Origin: Brachyhypopomus gauderio
Taxonomy: Eukaryota > Chordata > Actinopteri > Gymnotiformes > Hypopomidae
NCBI RefSeq assembly: GCF_052324685.1
Contig: NC_135221.1
Coordinates: 5,217,739-5,281,738, forward strand
Direction of reading: 5' to 3'
Length of the DNA: 64,000 nucleotides
The notes under the pieces were generated by a model. It was not told where the DNA came from. It saw nothing but the letters and a program-made list of their open reading frames with translations, and ran no database searches. Position 1 is the first letter of the stretch, and each line of letters opens with the position of its first letter. The position numbers and the translations under genes are program-made. Below are positions 23,106-35,059 of the stretch, one piece after another.

Positions 23106-25355
23106 ATGACCACTCAAAGAGAATCTGAAGCAGTGAGTAATCTGTTTTTGCTTAATCCAGTTGCAATTCTACTTTTACTTAGTTGTGGGATTAGAAAGTA
23201 TGAAATAATGAGCCCAACTATTCTTGTGTTTAAAGTGCATATATAAGCCAAATAACTAGGTTTTTAATAAATTACAAATAAAATACAAATTTTCTCATTT
23301 TCATTTTTGTGACGTGAAGTTCTTCTAATTCAGAAATTCAGTTTTCTTAACTGTCAGTACCCTGTCCAGCTCTGTGAATACTTTTTCATTCCTAATTTTC
23401 CTCAGTGCATTGTAAACAACAAAGGGGCTGTAGTGTGTAAGCATGCATTGCCACCTGTATTACATTATCTTACATGGTTTAGAGGCTATTGCTGGTCACA
23501 GGGGGGGGGTCCTTAATTTCAGGAGTACTCAGCAAAAGTGCCCTGTGGTGTGCAGTTGGGAGATATGTCACTGGATCAGGGTTAAACTATGTGAAATTAC
23601 ATGAAAAGATGAACAAGGGTGTTTTTGTTTGAATTTGGTAGCTAGTCTGGAGTCCTCATCAGGTCCTGATACATGTGTGTTATGAATGCTAAATCCTTGT
23701 CGATGCGTGCTCCCCAAATTACAAGCTTGCGTTTTTGTAGTGTAACTGCTTTTGTTTCTGTGGTCCTTGGTAGCTTTACAGAGTTTAATAGGAAGTTTGT
23801 TTCTCACTTCTTCTTTGTAATGTTGCAGGCAGACCGTAGATCACGAGTGCTTCGTTGCAGCGTTTTGCACCTTCATGATTCTTGTGTTTTTTCCTCCTCC
23901 CCTCCCTTGGCCATGTTCTGTGTGCAGGAATGAATGCTAGCAAGTGGCTCTAAAGCAAGCAGTGCCAAGACCAACTGCTCTACCTCCCCCCCCCCCCCCC
24001 CCCCCCTTTCAACCCCAACATGATTCTGAACGAATGCATTTAGCCCCAGCCAAGTCCTGCATGCATGGTGTGGGTGATGTAATGTTTAGACCGAGGACTC
24101 GTTGAAAACCGGGAAAGGCACGGAAAAATTACATTTAAATTCTCAGGGGGAAAAAGAAAAACAGCTGAACAAGAGACTCTTTTTGGATCCTGTAGGTTAC
24201 TCCCAAAGCATAGCACAGACACTGTTGCGTTTCTCATTTTATTTTGGGAGCTGTATTAAGGTCTGCAGGTACCTGGCCTCGGTCTGCACCACCACTGTGC
24301 CACCTTCCCCCACTGGAGCAGAGAACTGTGCAAATGCTCGCGCTTTTATTAGGTTCCCTAATGCAAATAACGTGTACTACCGTCTCCCATGTCTGCTTCT
24401 ACAGAGAGCTCGCTTCCTGTTCCTTGATAAAGCACCTTTGCTCAGGGGCAGAGCGGCTGTACTAAACTGGATGTAATATTTTAGGGCTGGCAGTTTTTTG
24501 ATGATGGCAACAACAAAAAAAAACTTGCTAGCATAGCACAGCCAATCTGGTCCCACTCTGCTCAGCTCCACAGTGCCGTTGTCGTGGGTTCAGGCAACTT
24601 TGCAGGGCACCTGACTGCTCGAATTGTGATTGGCTGGGTCTGGACGCTCCTTGGTGTGGAGAGCACAATGACTGGCTGTGATTGGCTGTGATGTGACTGA
24701 CTCGAGCAGACGTGCTGCCGCCACGGGTCACTTGCTGCTTTGCATAATGCGGCTCTCGCAAAACCGTATCGCCCTTGTTTGTTTCAGAGCTGTAGTTTGG
24801 GTCCATGAGTGTCCCAGCTGGATGTACGCATGACCGTATTAGTGGGCCTGTTGTTATTGTTAATTATCATTCATGTACACTTCAGTGTGTGCGCGCGCGT
24901 GTTGCTTTTTAATGGTGTTCAAACAGCACAAATATATTTTTTTTCTGCACATCAATCTGCTGGCTGACTTAATGCGTGGTCCATGTAAATTTAATTACTC
25001 TGTCCCGGTCTGTCTGGGACACCTGGGGTTATAGCATTAGGGTGACAGCCCTAGAGGACTGAGGGGGGGAGGAATACTTCAACTTGACCCCACCCTGTCT
25101 GCACTGTCCATAACAGGAAGCTTCAGAGGAAACGGCCGATTTCGTGTCCCCAGCACTCGAGGCAGAAGCCTAATTAGGGAGGAATTCTAGTTTATGGAGG
25201 TTCCCCTGTTCATATGACGAATGCAAACCAAAGGGTTGTGAGGGGTCGCCGGCTCACCGACGCTACTGCCGTTCGTGGCCGGGAGTCCGTACTGCGCTCT
25301 GGATGGGAGGGCTGACCGTACGCTGGCCCCCAACCTTCACTCTGGCACCAGCCTG

Positions 25356-25398
<43 letters not shown>

Positions 25399-28300
25399 CC
25401 TGCCAGCGTGTTGGGCGGGCCCTGTCTGCAGCGTGGACAGCCATTCGATAACGTGGTGCTTGTTAGGGCTGAACGATTAAGGAAAATAATCTAATTGCAA
25501 TTTTTTGTCTATAAATTGCGGTTGCGATTTAAAATCGCGATTTTATTCACACTGTTTTCAGGAAACTCTGTTTCGGTATTTTTTATACAGCTCAGATACA
25601 GGGTTGCCAACTTTTCAAGATCGCAAGTGAGACTTGAACCTGGAGTGTGTGGCGAACGTAATTTGTTGTTATCGGGGCGGTGTAAAATGGACAAAATTGA
25701 TTATTATTATATCGCGATCGATCGATCGCCTGTGGTTGGCGCCAGAGCTAGTAGTAGTAATAACTTTAGTAGTAACTAGTAACTTTTTAGTCTAAGACGC
25801 TCAATGCGTGAGAGTTGGCAACCCTGCAGGTATAGCAACTTGGCTAAAATATGTGCGTGAGAGCATTTGGTAGCGCATATCCAGTGTGTTTAACAAAGCC
25901 ATGAAGCCGGGCTTGTTCACTATATTAACGGGCATCATGTCTTTCACTATGAACTCCGTTACTGCCCGAGTTATTTCAGCGTGCCGCTTCCAATTACATC
26001 CATAAGGAGTTACACTTTCAAACGGTTCGGTCAGTGAATCCTGTCGGCTGGACCGGTCAAGCTATCTGCGCTTTTGCGATTCATCCGCGCTTTAAATCTT
26101 ATTGCGCCTATATGCGTGACTTTACGGTATTTCGTTGCTCACCGCATACTAAAGCTGTATAAGCGCAGAGAAACACTTTCGCGTATTTGAAGACGCAGCC
26201 CTGGTCGTTGGCATTTTAGCCTTACAAATATCATACAAGGCTTTGTGGTGTTTTTTTTTAATGCTGAAGGTTTGTAGTGTTACCTCGCGTCGTAGCAATA
26301 GTAGCAAGGCACGTTTTGCAAGGTACCTGACGTTGAGCAGCATCTTTTTTTAAAGCCAAAGTAATTTCACACAACTGATGTGCTGCCCCTCTTTGGTATT
26401 AGACTTTAAGTTGTGTCAGCTTCTGTCGAGCCTGAAGCCATTGTGCAACAAGTTAAAGTGCGCTGTGTTAACTTCACTTCTACACCTCCCTGCCTCCTGC
26501 TCGAGTTTGCTCCGTTCGTCCTCGGCTCGGCTCGCTCCCAAGTCACATGACCAGTTTAAATCGCAGCCTGTGCGATTAGAGAATCGCATTTTAAAATATC
26601 GCGAGATTATTGCAAATGCAATTAATCGTTCAGCCCTAGTGCTTGTGTTCACGCGCTTGCGGTCATGTGACTGGCCAAGCGGGTTTAGGCGCTCATTCCT
26701 TTGACTGATTGCAGGTGAACCTGCGTCTGATCCTTGTGAGTGGGAAGACTCAGGACTTCACCTTCTCTCCCAACGACTCCGCCACGGATATCGCTCGCTA
26801 CGTCTTTGAGAACTGGCCAGCCGGTAAGTTACGCTGCGTGTGCATCACACGGGTGCAAAAACGCATTTTCACTTAATTTTCAGAAATATAAGGTGGTGAG
26901 TCACGAGTTAGTTTAATCCTCCTTTCAGGTGAGCTAACACTGACTGTGATCATTAAACACCTGCTTAAAGTTGGAGAAAAAAAACCCTGATTTTCTAACA
27001 ATGGTTCCTGCATGCGTGTTCATATGGAGAAAATGTCAGATGCTGTTTGGCGCTCTGAGCGACCCGGTGCCATGCGTGGTTCCTGGGGGTCTGCTGCTGG
27101 CCCGTTCTGCAGCGTGTGGGAGTGATAGGAGTGCTTGTGTTCCTCCGCAGGCTGGGAGGAGGAGCAGGTGAGCAGTCCCAGCATCTTGAGACTCATCTTC
27201 CAAGGCCGCTTCCTTCACGGCAACGTCACGCTAGGAGGTGTGTAGCTCGCAAGTCTTGCCGCTCTTCACTTTTTCAGGCCTTGTTTTCATCTGTCCTTCT
27301 CTGACTGCTGTAAGACACCCTGACAGTGTGCTTCACTTCTTGTGCTGAGTCTTGTATGTCCTGTATGTCCTGTTTCAGTAAACTGTGCCCTTTTTTGAGC
27401 AGCTCTGAAGTTGCCCCCTGGCCGAACAACCGTCATGCACTTGGTTGCCAGAGAGACGCTGCCAGAACCCAACTCTCATGGTAAGTGTTGGACTGTCCCT
27501 CTGGCAAGCTCTTAATGTCTTTTGTGTGTGTGGGTTTTTGTGTGTGTGTGGGTTTTTGTGTCTCTGCTTCCGAATAAAGGGAACAGCAGTTTTTAAGGAC
27601 TTCTGCCAGGTGGTCTTTTAGGTTTTAATGTTCCAGCCATTTATTTTAGCTTATTTGCATAATGCAAACCTTGTGGTTGCTGTGAGTGTTCAAAAGGTTA
27701 TTTTTCAACGACTGTGGTGCCCAGTTACCCACATTTGATGCCCTGTGATGTATAAGATCTGACAGATTATTATATTGGGTTAGGTTAGATTGTTAGGTTC
27801 AGCTTTGTCCCTGTGCAGGGTACAGATCCAACGGGTAGTGAATTTTGGTAAGAAACTTTTGCCTGCCTTGAGACAGTAGTGTAACTGAGACGGTTACCAT
27901 AGATCGGGACGCACCGTCTCTGGAGCTTGCTGGGGGGGGGGGTGTTGTTGGGGTGGCACTTTGAATCAGATTATTCTGAGCACGACTAACTGGAGATCCA
28001 AAGCTCATTCTTATAGTTACAATGAAATCCTGAATAAGACAAGAAAGGGTCGTTATTTCAGCACATAATGAAGAGGGTTCTTTCTCCATTCAAAGAATGA
28101 CCAGATATACAGTATGGGGCCAGTCAGAGAGAAGGAGTGACATGTATTTCTAAATATGTCAAAGTGGCTTTGCCAACTCCAGCTTGTGAGGTGAAGAAGG
28201 TTGAGATTGTGGCTCTTGTAGACCTGTGAAATTCTGCACTACAGGTCCTATGTGGAGAGGCTGAAGTTGCATTCCGAAATATTTTAAGACCTAGTGTATG

Positions 28301-29330
28301 TTCAGCTTATGTGATGCTTAAACATACCTTATTTTCACTTTGATGGTACCTCATGCTTTATACTGTGGGCATGTTTCTAGTAAAGGGGGAAGCCACTTTA
28401 CTACAGATTTACGGCCACTTTGCTAGTAACCTCTACCCTCTGTGTACCGTTAGTAGTCAGCAGTGGGCACTTTTTGGACATAGATCTGTGTTGGTTGACT
28501 GTGTTTGGGTGTTGGACCACTATAACCCACTTGACAGACACAGATGAGTTGAGATGAGACACAGATGAGTTGTACCTGAATACCCAGAGTCATGCCACTA
28601 CCATGAGTGTTAATGTTGCCGTGACTAAATAACGTCCAGACTTTGGTGGTCCTGGCACGAGTCGTGGCACTAACATGCAAGTCTATGGCTGACTAATGTC
28701 CACTTTGAAAATGCACACGTTTACATTCGAGCTGATGAACTTGTATCTGTGAACGTTTGTGTTGACGCGTCCATGGTGGGTGTCTAGAATAACTGTCAGT
28801 AGGTACAATATTAGTTTTAGGGGTGTTGCATGTCACTAGATTTAATTTGGGAGTGTTTGTTGTCATTGTCAGCACTTCTAGAACAAGCAACCAAACTGTC
28901 TTATTTTATTTGGTCCAGCTGTTCAGTGTGGCCAAAATTGTTTACTACATCAAAACAAAGCCCAACAGAACGAGCATGTGGTTCCTTTCTTCTTTTTCAG
29001 AATCAGAATCGCCTTTATTGTCATTGTAATTTGCATTACGATGAAATTTGCTTCTACTCCAAGGTGCTTGTTGGGACAATAAATACACACAATACAGACA
29101 ATAAATACACCCAATGACATAGAACGATCCAAATATACAACTGGTCAATGGAATGTTGCATGATATGTTGGATATTGCACAAGCTATTTACATTGTTATT
29201 TTACATATATTGCATGTGGAGAGGATGTATTTTTAATATACATGTTTTTCTTTCTTTATTTAAATTTTATTTTAAAGGACAAAGAAACCGGGAGAAGACT
29301 ACAGAAAGCAGCTGCTGCCTGTTGCTGTAA
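23106..29330 (+). CDS. ubl3: Ubiquitin-like protein 3
   Basis: Membrane-anchored ubiquitin-fold protein (MUB family); in mammals it is prenylated and directs proteins into small extracellular vesicles. Five coding exons: 23106-23132, 26715-26823, 27151-27237, 27403-27480, 29278-29330. All are GT-AG and in phase, giving 117 aa, identical in length to human UBL3. The ubiquitin fold runs from about residue 10 (VNLRLILVSGK) to about 95, with FSPNDSATDIARYVFENWP, WEEEQVSSPSILRLIFQGRFLHG and TTVMHLVARETLPEPNS. It lacks a C-terminal Gly-Gly for conjugation. Instead it ends in CCLLL, a CAAX box (Cys114-Leu-Leu-Leu) predicted to be geranylgeranylated. The N-terminal nine residues (MTTQRESEA) differ from the mammalian ones, as usual for this variable leader. 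Intron 1 (3.6 kb) carries a nested hAT element. Confidence 0.96.
23133..25455 (+). other. ubl3 intron 1, left part
   Basis: Contains a run of 21 C (23986-24006) and a (GT)n tract (25359-25392). Open frames here show no family features. 24040-24800 is GC-moderate with several GATTGGCT (inverted CCAAT) strings near 24630-24690; I see no gene in it. Confidence 0.5.
25464..26638. mobile_element. hAT transposon with 8-bp target duplication
   Basis: 1175 bp bounded by TAGGGCTGAACGATTAA and its inverted copy TTAATCGTTCAGCCCTA. Both ends are flanked by GTGCTTGT (25456-25463 and 26639-26646), the 8-bp duplication typical of hAT elements. Subterminal AATTGCAAT/ATTGCAAAT and GCGATTT repeats are also inverted. 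No transposase frame remains, so it is a non-autonomous derivative. A second small element (25599-25826) is nested inside. It lies in ubl3 intron 1, ending 76 bp before exon 2. Confidence 0.92.
25599..25826. mobile_element. Nested hAT-like MITE
   Basis: 228 bp bounded by CAGGGTTGCCAACT and AGTTGGCAACCCTG, perfect 14-bp terminal inverted repeats. It sits inside the 25464-26638 element, so it inserted later. Flanks CTCAGATA and CAGGTATA are only partly alike, so the target duplication is not clean. The centre is CGATCG-rich and resembles 140-235. Confidence 0.8.
27481..29277 (+). other. ubl3 intron 4
   Basis: Contains a short GTGTGTGGGTTTTT duplication (27520-27560), an 11-G run (27932-27942), a tandem GACACAGATGAGTTG repeat near 28535-28575, and the interspersed repeat at 28997-29115. 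No exon seen. Confidence 0.5.
28997..29115 (+). repeat. Interspersed repeat, class uncertain
   Basis: Starts AATCAGAATCGCCTTTATTG and continues through a GATGAAATTTGC string into AATAAATACAC repeats. This resembles a widespread fish repeat that begins with a TTTATTGTCATTGTA string. Borders are approximate. Confidence 0.45.
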
Positions 29331-31015
29331 AGCAGAGGTGTGGTCAACCTGGCCCCTCCCCCAAACAGGCCTCCTCTGCCCCCGCCCCCTTCCTCTGCAT
29401 ACCAATTCATGCATCTTGATTGATTAACGAACAGCTTGGAGGGTCAAACTGACTTCTGTTCATTCAGTTGATTTATTCCTGTACAGTGGCTGGTACGTTC
29501 CTGTGCCAAGTAATCAATTCTGTTTTAGCTTTTTTCTGTTGCCAGAATTATTCTTTGCTTAGTGAAATAAAGAATTTGTACATAGCCATAGCAAATGTAC
29601 ATTTCATAGAAACTGAGTGGCAAAAACATGGCACACATTGATAGCTGAATGACACCTGACGAACAGGAGTTGGGCGTCCTGAGAAGCAGGAGCTTGGAGA
29701 ACCGTGTGAGGACTTCAGTGTGCTGAGGTGAGACTCTGGAGGACTCTTCCCCTCCTCTTCCCAGGACTGTTTTCTGATTGGAAGCACAGATTTGGACGCG
29801 GCTTTGACTGCCCCTCAGACTCACACTTCTGCTCACGAAGTCAAGTGCAGCCTGCCTGTTGTGGTTTGGATTATATCCAACTGGGATCCTTCCCTCTGGG
29901 GCGTTTAATCGTCGCACAGTGACCTGGACAACACAGGACGGAGCGTCTTCAAAGCATGATGTCCATCCCTACCTGCTGTGAAGCCCATTTTACTTCATAC
30001 ACTTAGGACCAGTACAAAGGAGCTGAAGGCCTGATAGCACATACCGTGACCACCCATGTTTGCCTTTGGCACAGGACCAAGTGACCGTTTGAACCTAGTT
30101 GAGAGGCCCTTTTCCTTCTCTCTGAAATTTTTTTTTTTAAACAGTCGTTAACACCTGTGCATGCCCTAGTGTAGTGTTTTCATACCCTGGGTGTGTACCT
30201 GCCTTCTTGGAAAACTGTTCACCTATTATGTGCTTGAATAGTGAAAAGATTTGCCAAGTGTGCAGGATCTTGATAAGGCGCGAGCCCTTGATTTTGGTCC
30301 AGACCGCTCCGGGATTTGGTCCAGGCTACGGTCCTGCCCGCATCCTCAGACACCCTTTTGTTGGACCGCGTCCCGAGGGACGGCCATCACCAGCTGACGT
30401 GAGGAACAGGAAGAGGGGGTTATCGCCCCTCAGTGCTACGCCAGATGCACGCTTGATGTCGGGAGACCATGATGAGCTGGTATGGGCGAAGGGGCGCAGT
30501 GGGGGACGGCACTGCAAACCCGAATCTGGATGTTTTATTTCCTGATGTTTGTGTGCTTTCTGTATTTTCATTTGCTTATGATTGTGGAGAATTAATATTA
30601 TTAATAATGGAATTCTAAAAAAACAAAAAAAAAACCCTTTGTAATCTTGTGTCCGTGTAGTTCAGATTTTAATTGTTAGACATTTAATGGCAGGATCATG
30701 AGTGTGATTTTGGGACAGGGTTGGTAAGAATGAAGGGGGAGAACAGATGAGCTGTGTGTGATTCTAGTGTTGGAGGAAATGGTCATGACTCTTCCACTGA
30801 GTGGCCAACCTTCAGAGAATGAGTATTAATCATTGTCAATGCTATGGAATTAGCTTCACAATATTAAATGTAAAAATACAATCTGCATAAAAGCCTGTAT
30901 TATAAATTAATTAAAAAATCTTTCAAGTAAACTCATGGCCTTTGATTCTTTAGCACATCATGTTCTCTCAAATGATGGATGATTTGTCAAAAAATAAATA
31001 AATTGTGTGTGTATG
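29331..31015 (+). other. ubl3 3' UTR and flank
   Basis: Follows the ubl3 stop. Candidate poly(A) signals are AATAAA at 29566-29571 and the AAATAAATAAA string near 30990. Which is used cannot be told from sequence. A GC-rich patch at 30270-30520 has an open frame without recognisable features. Confidence 0.4.
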
Positions 31016-31024
31016 TGTGTCAGT

Positions 31025-31081
31025 CAGGGGCGGACTGGGGAGAAAAAGTGGCCTGGGAGTTCGACAGACTGGCCCACTATA

Positions 31082-31153
<72 letters not shown>

Positions 31154-32159
31154 ATGAATCTATACATGGCATGTAGCATATATGTCAGCTTTTATTGTCA
31201 TATGGACAATATTACTTCCAACAATAATATGATTACAAAGCCACATAGTAGCATATCAAAATAACTAACAAACTTAACAACTTGACCCTGACAAAATACT
31301 GAAAACCTACTGAAACCTACATTGTTCACGCAGTGAATAACCTCTGCAGCTTTTCTTTTTTCTCTCAGCTTTTCAGTGCCACCTTTACGTTTCATAGTTT
31401 GTTAGACCCAACAAAGGTCCAGGACCCCTTATATTTTACACGACGTCTTCACTATTTTGGTAGAAACGCCTTCTCTCTCGTTACATTCATCCATCTCTGA
31501 TTAGTTTTTCGGGTTTGTTGTTCCCGCTGTCAGCGCTAATCTCGCGAGAACTGACACTCGGGCTACTGCAGGTTGACATTCTCGCGAGACTAGCGACGTA
31601 ATTCAGTTTGGAGAGGCACTTGAATGCTTTTAAGATATATATTATATTACAATACGGGAAAATATTAATACGGGAGGACGACGGGAAAGAGGGGTAAAAT
31701 ATGGTAGTTTTCCGGCCAAAACGGGAGACTTGACAGGTATGGATTTGGGATTAAAAGAAGCAGCTTCTTTTTCTACCTCAAAACAGAAAATCAGGCCAGC
31801 ACTATTGACTACAGTTGAATTTTTAAAACAAGGGCAAAATCAAACTATTAAAAATAAGTAAACTTAAAGAATTAAAAGATTAAAGAATTTATTTCCATAT
31901 GTATGTCCAGAAGTGATGGACGCGAGACTGGTCCAACTCGTTCATGTGTTTACAGGCTCAGTCCGCGGCCGCTCTGAGCAGGTTTGCCTGACTGGAGCGG
32001 GGGAGGTAATAACACCGTTCAACAGCAGCGTGACTACGGACCGGGGCCGCAGTGCGCGGCAGTGGCTCCTCCACGGGCCGAGTTAAACCACCGGCGGCCC
32101 ACTAACCCATTGGCCCACCGGGGAAATCACCGGTAGTAATGTATGCCAGTCCGCCCCTG
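31025..32159. mobile_element. hAT-like element with CAGGGGCGGACTGG ends
   Basis: 1135 bp bounded by perfect inverted repeats CAGGGGCGGACTGG and CCAGTCCGCCCCTG. The flanking octamers (GTGTCAGT and GTCTGTGT) are only partly alike. Inside are a (TA)n(TG)n microsatellite (31085-31153) and two exact TCTCGCGAGA palindromes (31540-31549 and 31580-31589), 40 bp apart. No transposase frame survives. Confidence 0.8.
31085..31153. repeat. (TA)n(TG)n microsatellite
   Basis: About 20 TA units followed by about 14 TG units, inside the hAT-like element near its left end. Confidence 0.97.
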
Positions 32160-32499
32160 GTCTGTGTCTGTATTAGTCCAACCCAGACAGACACACACAC
32201 CAACTTTTTTGACAACCACTCCTTCCACAACTTCAGGCTCTAGATGGCAGTGTTGATTTAGTTTTCTAAGTGGGCGGTCCAACGAATATCCAGCCTCATT
32301 AACAGTCTCGTCACTGGGACCGAGTTAAGAGTAGGCCATGATCAAACCGTGTTTTAGTGCTTTTTGGAGTGAATGATGTTTCTACATTTATGCCCTAGTG
32401 CATGTCTGTAGTACATACTACATACTATAGGCCTATGGCTAAAAGCACACTTTGCTCAGTGATGTAGGTGTTTCAACAATAACAATAGCTGAGCCTCAA

Positions 32500-32960
32500 A
32501 GCAATAGAGGCCAAGTCAGAGAATCGAACGAGTGCTGACGTCTCAAAAAAATTGTGAAATCTTTTATTGCATCAGTCATTCAAGAGTTCTAAAGTGGATC
32601 CGAGTCTCACGTCACCCCACACACTGGAGCTTCGTGAAGCAGGTTTCCATGGCCAAGGACCAGCGCACGTGCCTGTGATCACCATTCACAATACCAAGAG
32701 TGGGTGGAGTGGGGTGTAGCTTGCCACTAGACTGTGGAGCAGTGGAATTCTCTGGAGGGATGAATCACACTTCACTCTCTCTCTCTCTGTCTGATGGACA
32801 AACCTCTGTTTGTTGGAGGCTAGTCGAATGCTCCCTACTTGAATGCAGTGCCAAGAGTAAACTTTCATCAGGCTGCTTTTAAGGATATGGGCTACACCCC
32901 TGCTTAGTTCCAGTCCAACAAGCTCATATAGGTGTGATGCTCAGGTGTCTTACCTTTGGT
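32500..32960 (+). mobile_element. Decayed Tc1/mariner transposon
   Basis: Same lineage as 6275-7100. The helix-turn-helix linker region (TTCGTGAAGCAGGTTTCCATGG), the part equivalent to W-S-D-E-S-H-F-T near 32750-32780, and the element's 3' end (AGCTCATATAGGTGTGATGC and CTCAGGTGTC near 32920-32950) are recognisable. Most of the catalytic region between them is deleted. Confidence 0.75.
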
Positions 32961-33239
32961 TGTTCTAACACGGAAAACCTTTAACCTAAACAAATCTGTT
33001 TGCAAGTTTAGAATGATCAATGTTTGTAGATCATCAAGTAAAACATTTGTCTCGACTGGCCTTGTGTTTTTAGTCCTTTTTTTTGGGTCAGCAGAGTGAG
33101 ACTCTTGATAACATTTGATGTCAGAGGTCAACGTAATCTCTCTTCTCTTCCTCTGTTTTGGCTTTTTGGGTTTTTTTTATTAGTGCTTTCCTGATTCAGT
33201 CAATTTTTCCGTGTTTTGATGGATCCTTTCATGATGTAC

Positions 33240-35050
33240 AGCTGAGAGGTTTCCAGGTTTCCAGTTGACATTGGCAAGGAACAATGACGAATGGTCCAAG
33301 CCATCTACGCAGGCACAAAACTCCTCATAGTTAAGAGTACAAGTGCCTACGCCATTACTGCCAGGAGACGTTCAGCAAACAGTGTTGAACAGCAATAAGA
33401 AAAGTTGTTTTTATTACTGTTTGAATCTAAAGGGAGTCTTCATTGACAAAGCTGAACATTAATAGATTGAAATGCAGAAAGTTGTGGAGAAGTTAACTGA
33501 GAATTACAACAAGGTGTTGGAGGCCTCGGAGATGAAGCCAGACAAAGATTAACAGCTCTGGCTGCCCATGTGACGAGGGACAGAAGTGAAGCCAGGCGAA
33601 AGAACAGGATCATCTCCCTCGTGCCAAAGTGTTCATGGTGATAGCGTAACGCCTGCCAATGCTGAAGACTGAACAATGCTAGAAAACAATGTGGGTGAAG
33701 GAGGAATCGCACAACACCACCAAAGCTGAGTGCAGACCACCGCGATCTCCCTGGAGATCCTGAAAGACCCTGAGAAAGGGGCTGTTCTTTCCAACTACCA
33801 GTTGATAACCTGCCTCTCCACAACGTGGAACCTGCTGTCAGGCATAATTGAGGCTAAGATGAGTAGAAACGTGGCTCAATACATGAGCTAGGTCCACTAT
33901 CAAGTGGGATATCAAGCACTGGGATTTACCATGGAGATGCTCTGTGCCCTCTGCTGTTCCACATGGGCCTGAACCCCTTCTGTGAAATCCTCACCGACAG
34001 TGGCTACGTGTACCGGCTGCAATGGCGCAATCATCAACCACTTCCTCTACATGTATGACATCAAGCTGTATGCCAGAAGTGAATGAGACATCGACACACT
34101 GACCTCACCAACATTGGAATGTCATTCGGTCTGAGTGAGTGTGGTGGGATAGTTGCAAGGAGAGAAACGATAGAAATGAGGGGCCCGTACAACCTGAAGG
34201 AAACATAACAGATGTTGAGGCAGTTTTAAGTACCTTTAAGGAATCCCACAGGCAAATGAGAATCGTGAAGAAGTCACAAGGAAATCAGCCCTGAGAAGCT
34301 ACCTGAATGGGAAGAACAAGATGTGGGCTATCAGTACGTCTGCTCCTCCAGTCTTCAGAAACCCAGCTGGTACAATAAGTTGCCCTAAGGAGGAGATAAA
34401 AGCCACTGACATCAAGACAAGGAAACTCCTCACAATGTAGCACTCTGAGACTGTACACTAAGCAGAAAGAGGGGGTGCTTAGGACTTGTGAGCATCAGAA
34501 CTGCCATCCAGGATGAAATAAATACATAAGTATTATTTAGGAGTATGCCAGGAAGCTGGAAGTGATGAGGTGATTAGTGAATACCTGAGACAGCGGAAAA
34601 CCTTGGGGGGCTAAGAATAAAGAGCAGGAACCATCATGCAGGGAGGGGAACATCTCTGCATGGTATGTCCCAGCAGCATAAAGTAGAAGTATCTCACATG
34701 GCTGATATGGAAAAGTCTTACCAATGTGCTCAAAGACAGCACAGAGGCACTAATCAACGACAGCTCATGAACAAGCTAAGAATGCAATATGAATAGATGC
34801 TGGGATCTAGAACACCTGGCAGGAACCCAAATTTCAGGCTGTGCAGAGATGCCCCTGAGACAATCCAGCCCATAATATCGGCATGTTAGAAGGCAGAGCA
34901 CACACGAAGTGGCTGGCATAGTATGCAGAAACATCTGTGCTTGGCACAGGTTCCAAGTCCCAAGGTCAAAGTGGGATACACCCCAAAAGATGTAGAATGA
35001 CCAAGCTAAGATTCTGTGGCACTTCTAAATACAGAATGACAAAAGGGGGT
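33240..35050 (+). mobile_element. R4/Rex6-like LINE, heavily decayed
   Basis: Broken plus-strand frames follow the order of a LINE with a C-terminal restriction-like endonuclease. NYQLITCLSTTWNLLSGII appears near 33795-33850. A G-D-A-L-C-P-L-L-F part lies near 33935. LYMYDIKLYA, a mutated form of the catalytic YMDD block, lies near 34050. LYTKQKEGVLRTC-like sequence appears near 34450 and a C-x-x-C...H zinc-finger region near 34845-34890. A P-R-S-K-W-D-T-P-like part follows near 34955. The order and spacing fit R4/Rex6-type elements. Many frameshifts and stops are present and the 3' end is not defined. Confidence 0.7.
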
Positions 35051-35059
35051 AAGTGGGGA

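Noticed and set aside
29740-30545. Open frames in the ubl3 3' flank
   Set aside because: No recognisable domains; more likely 3' UTR or flank.
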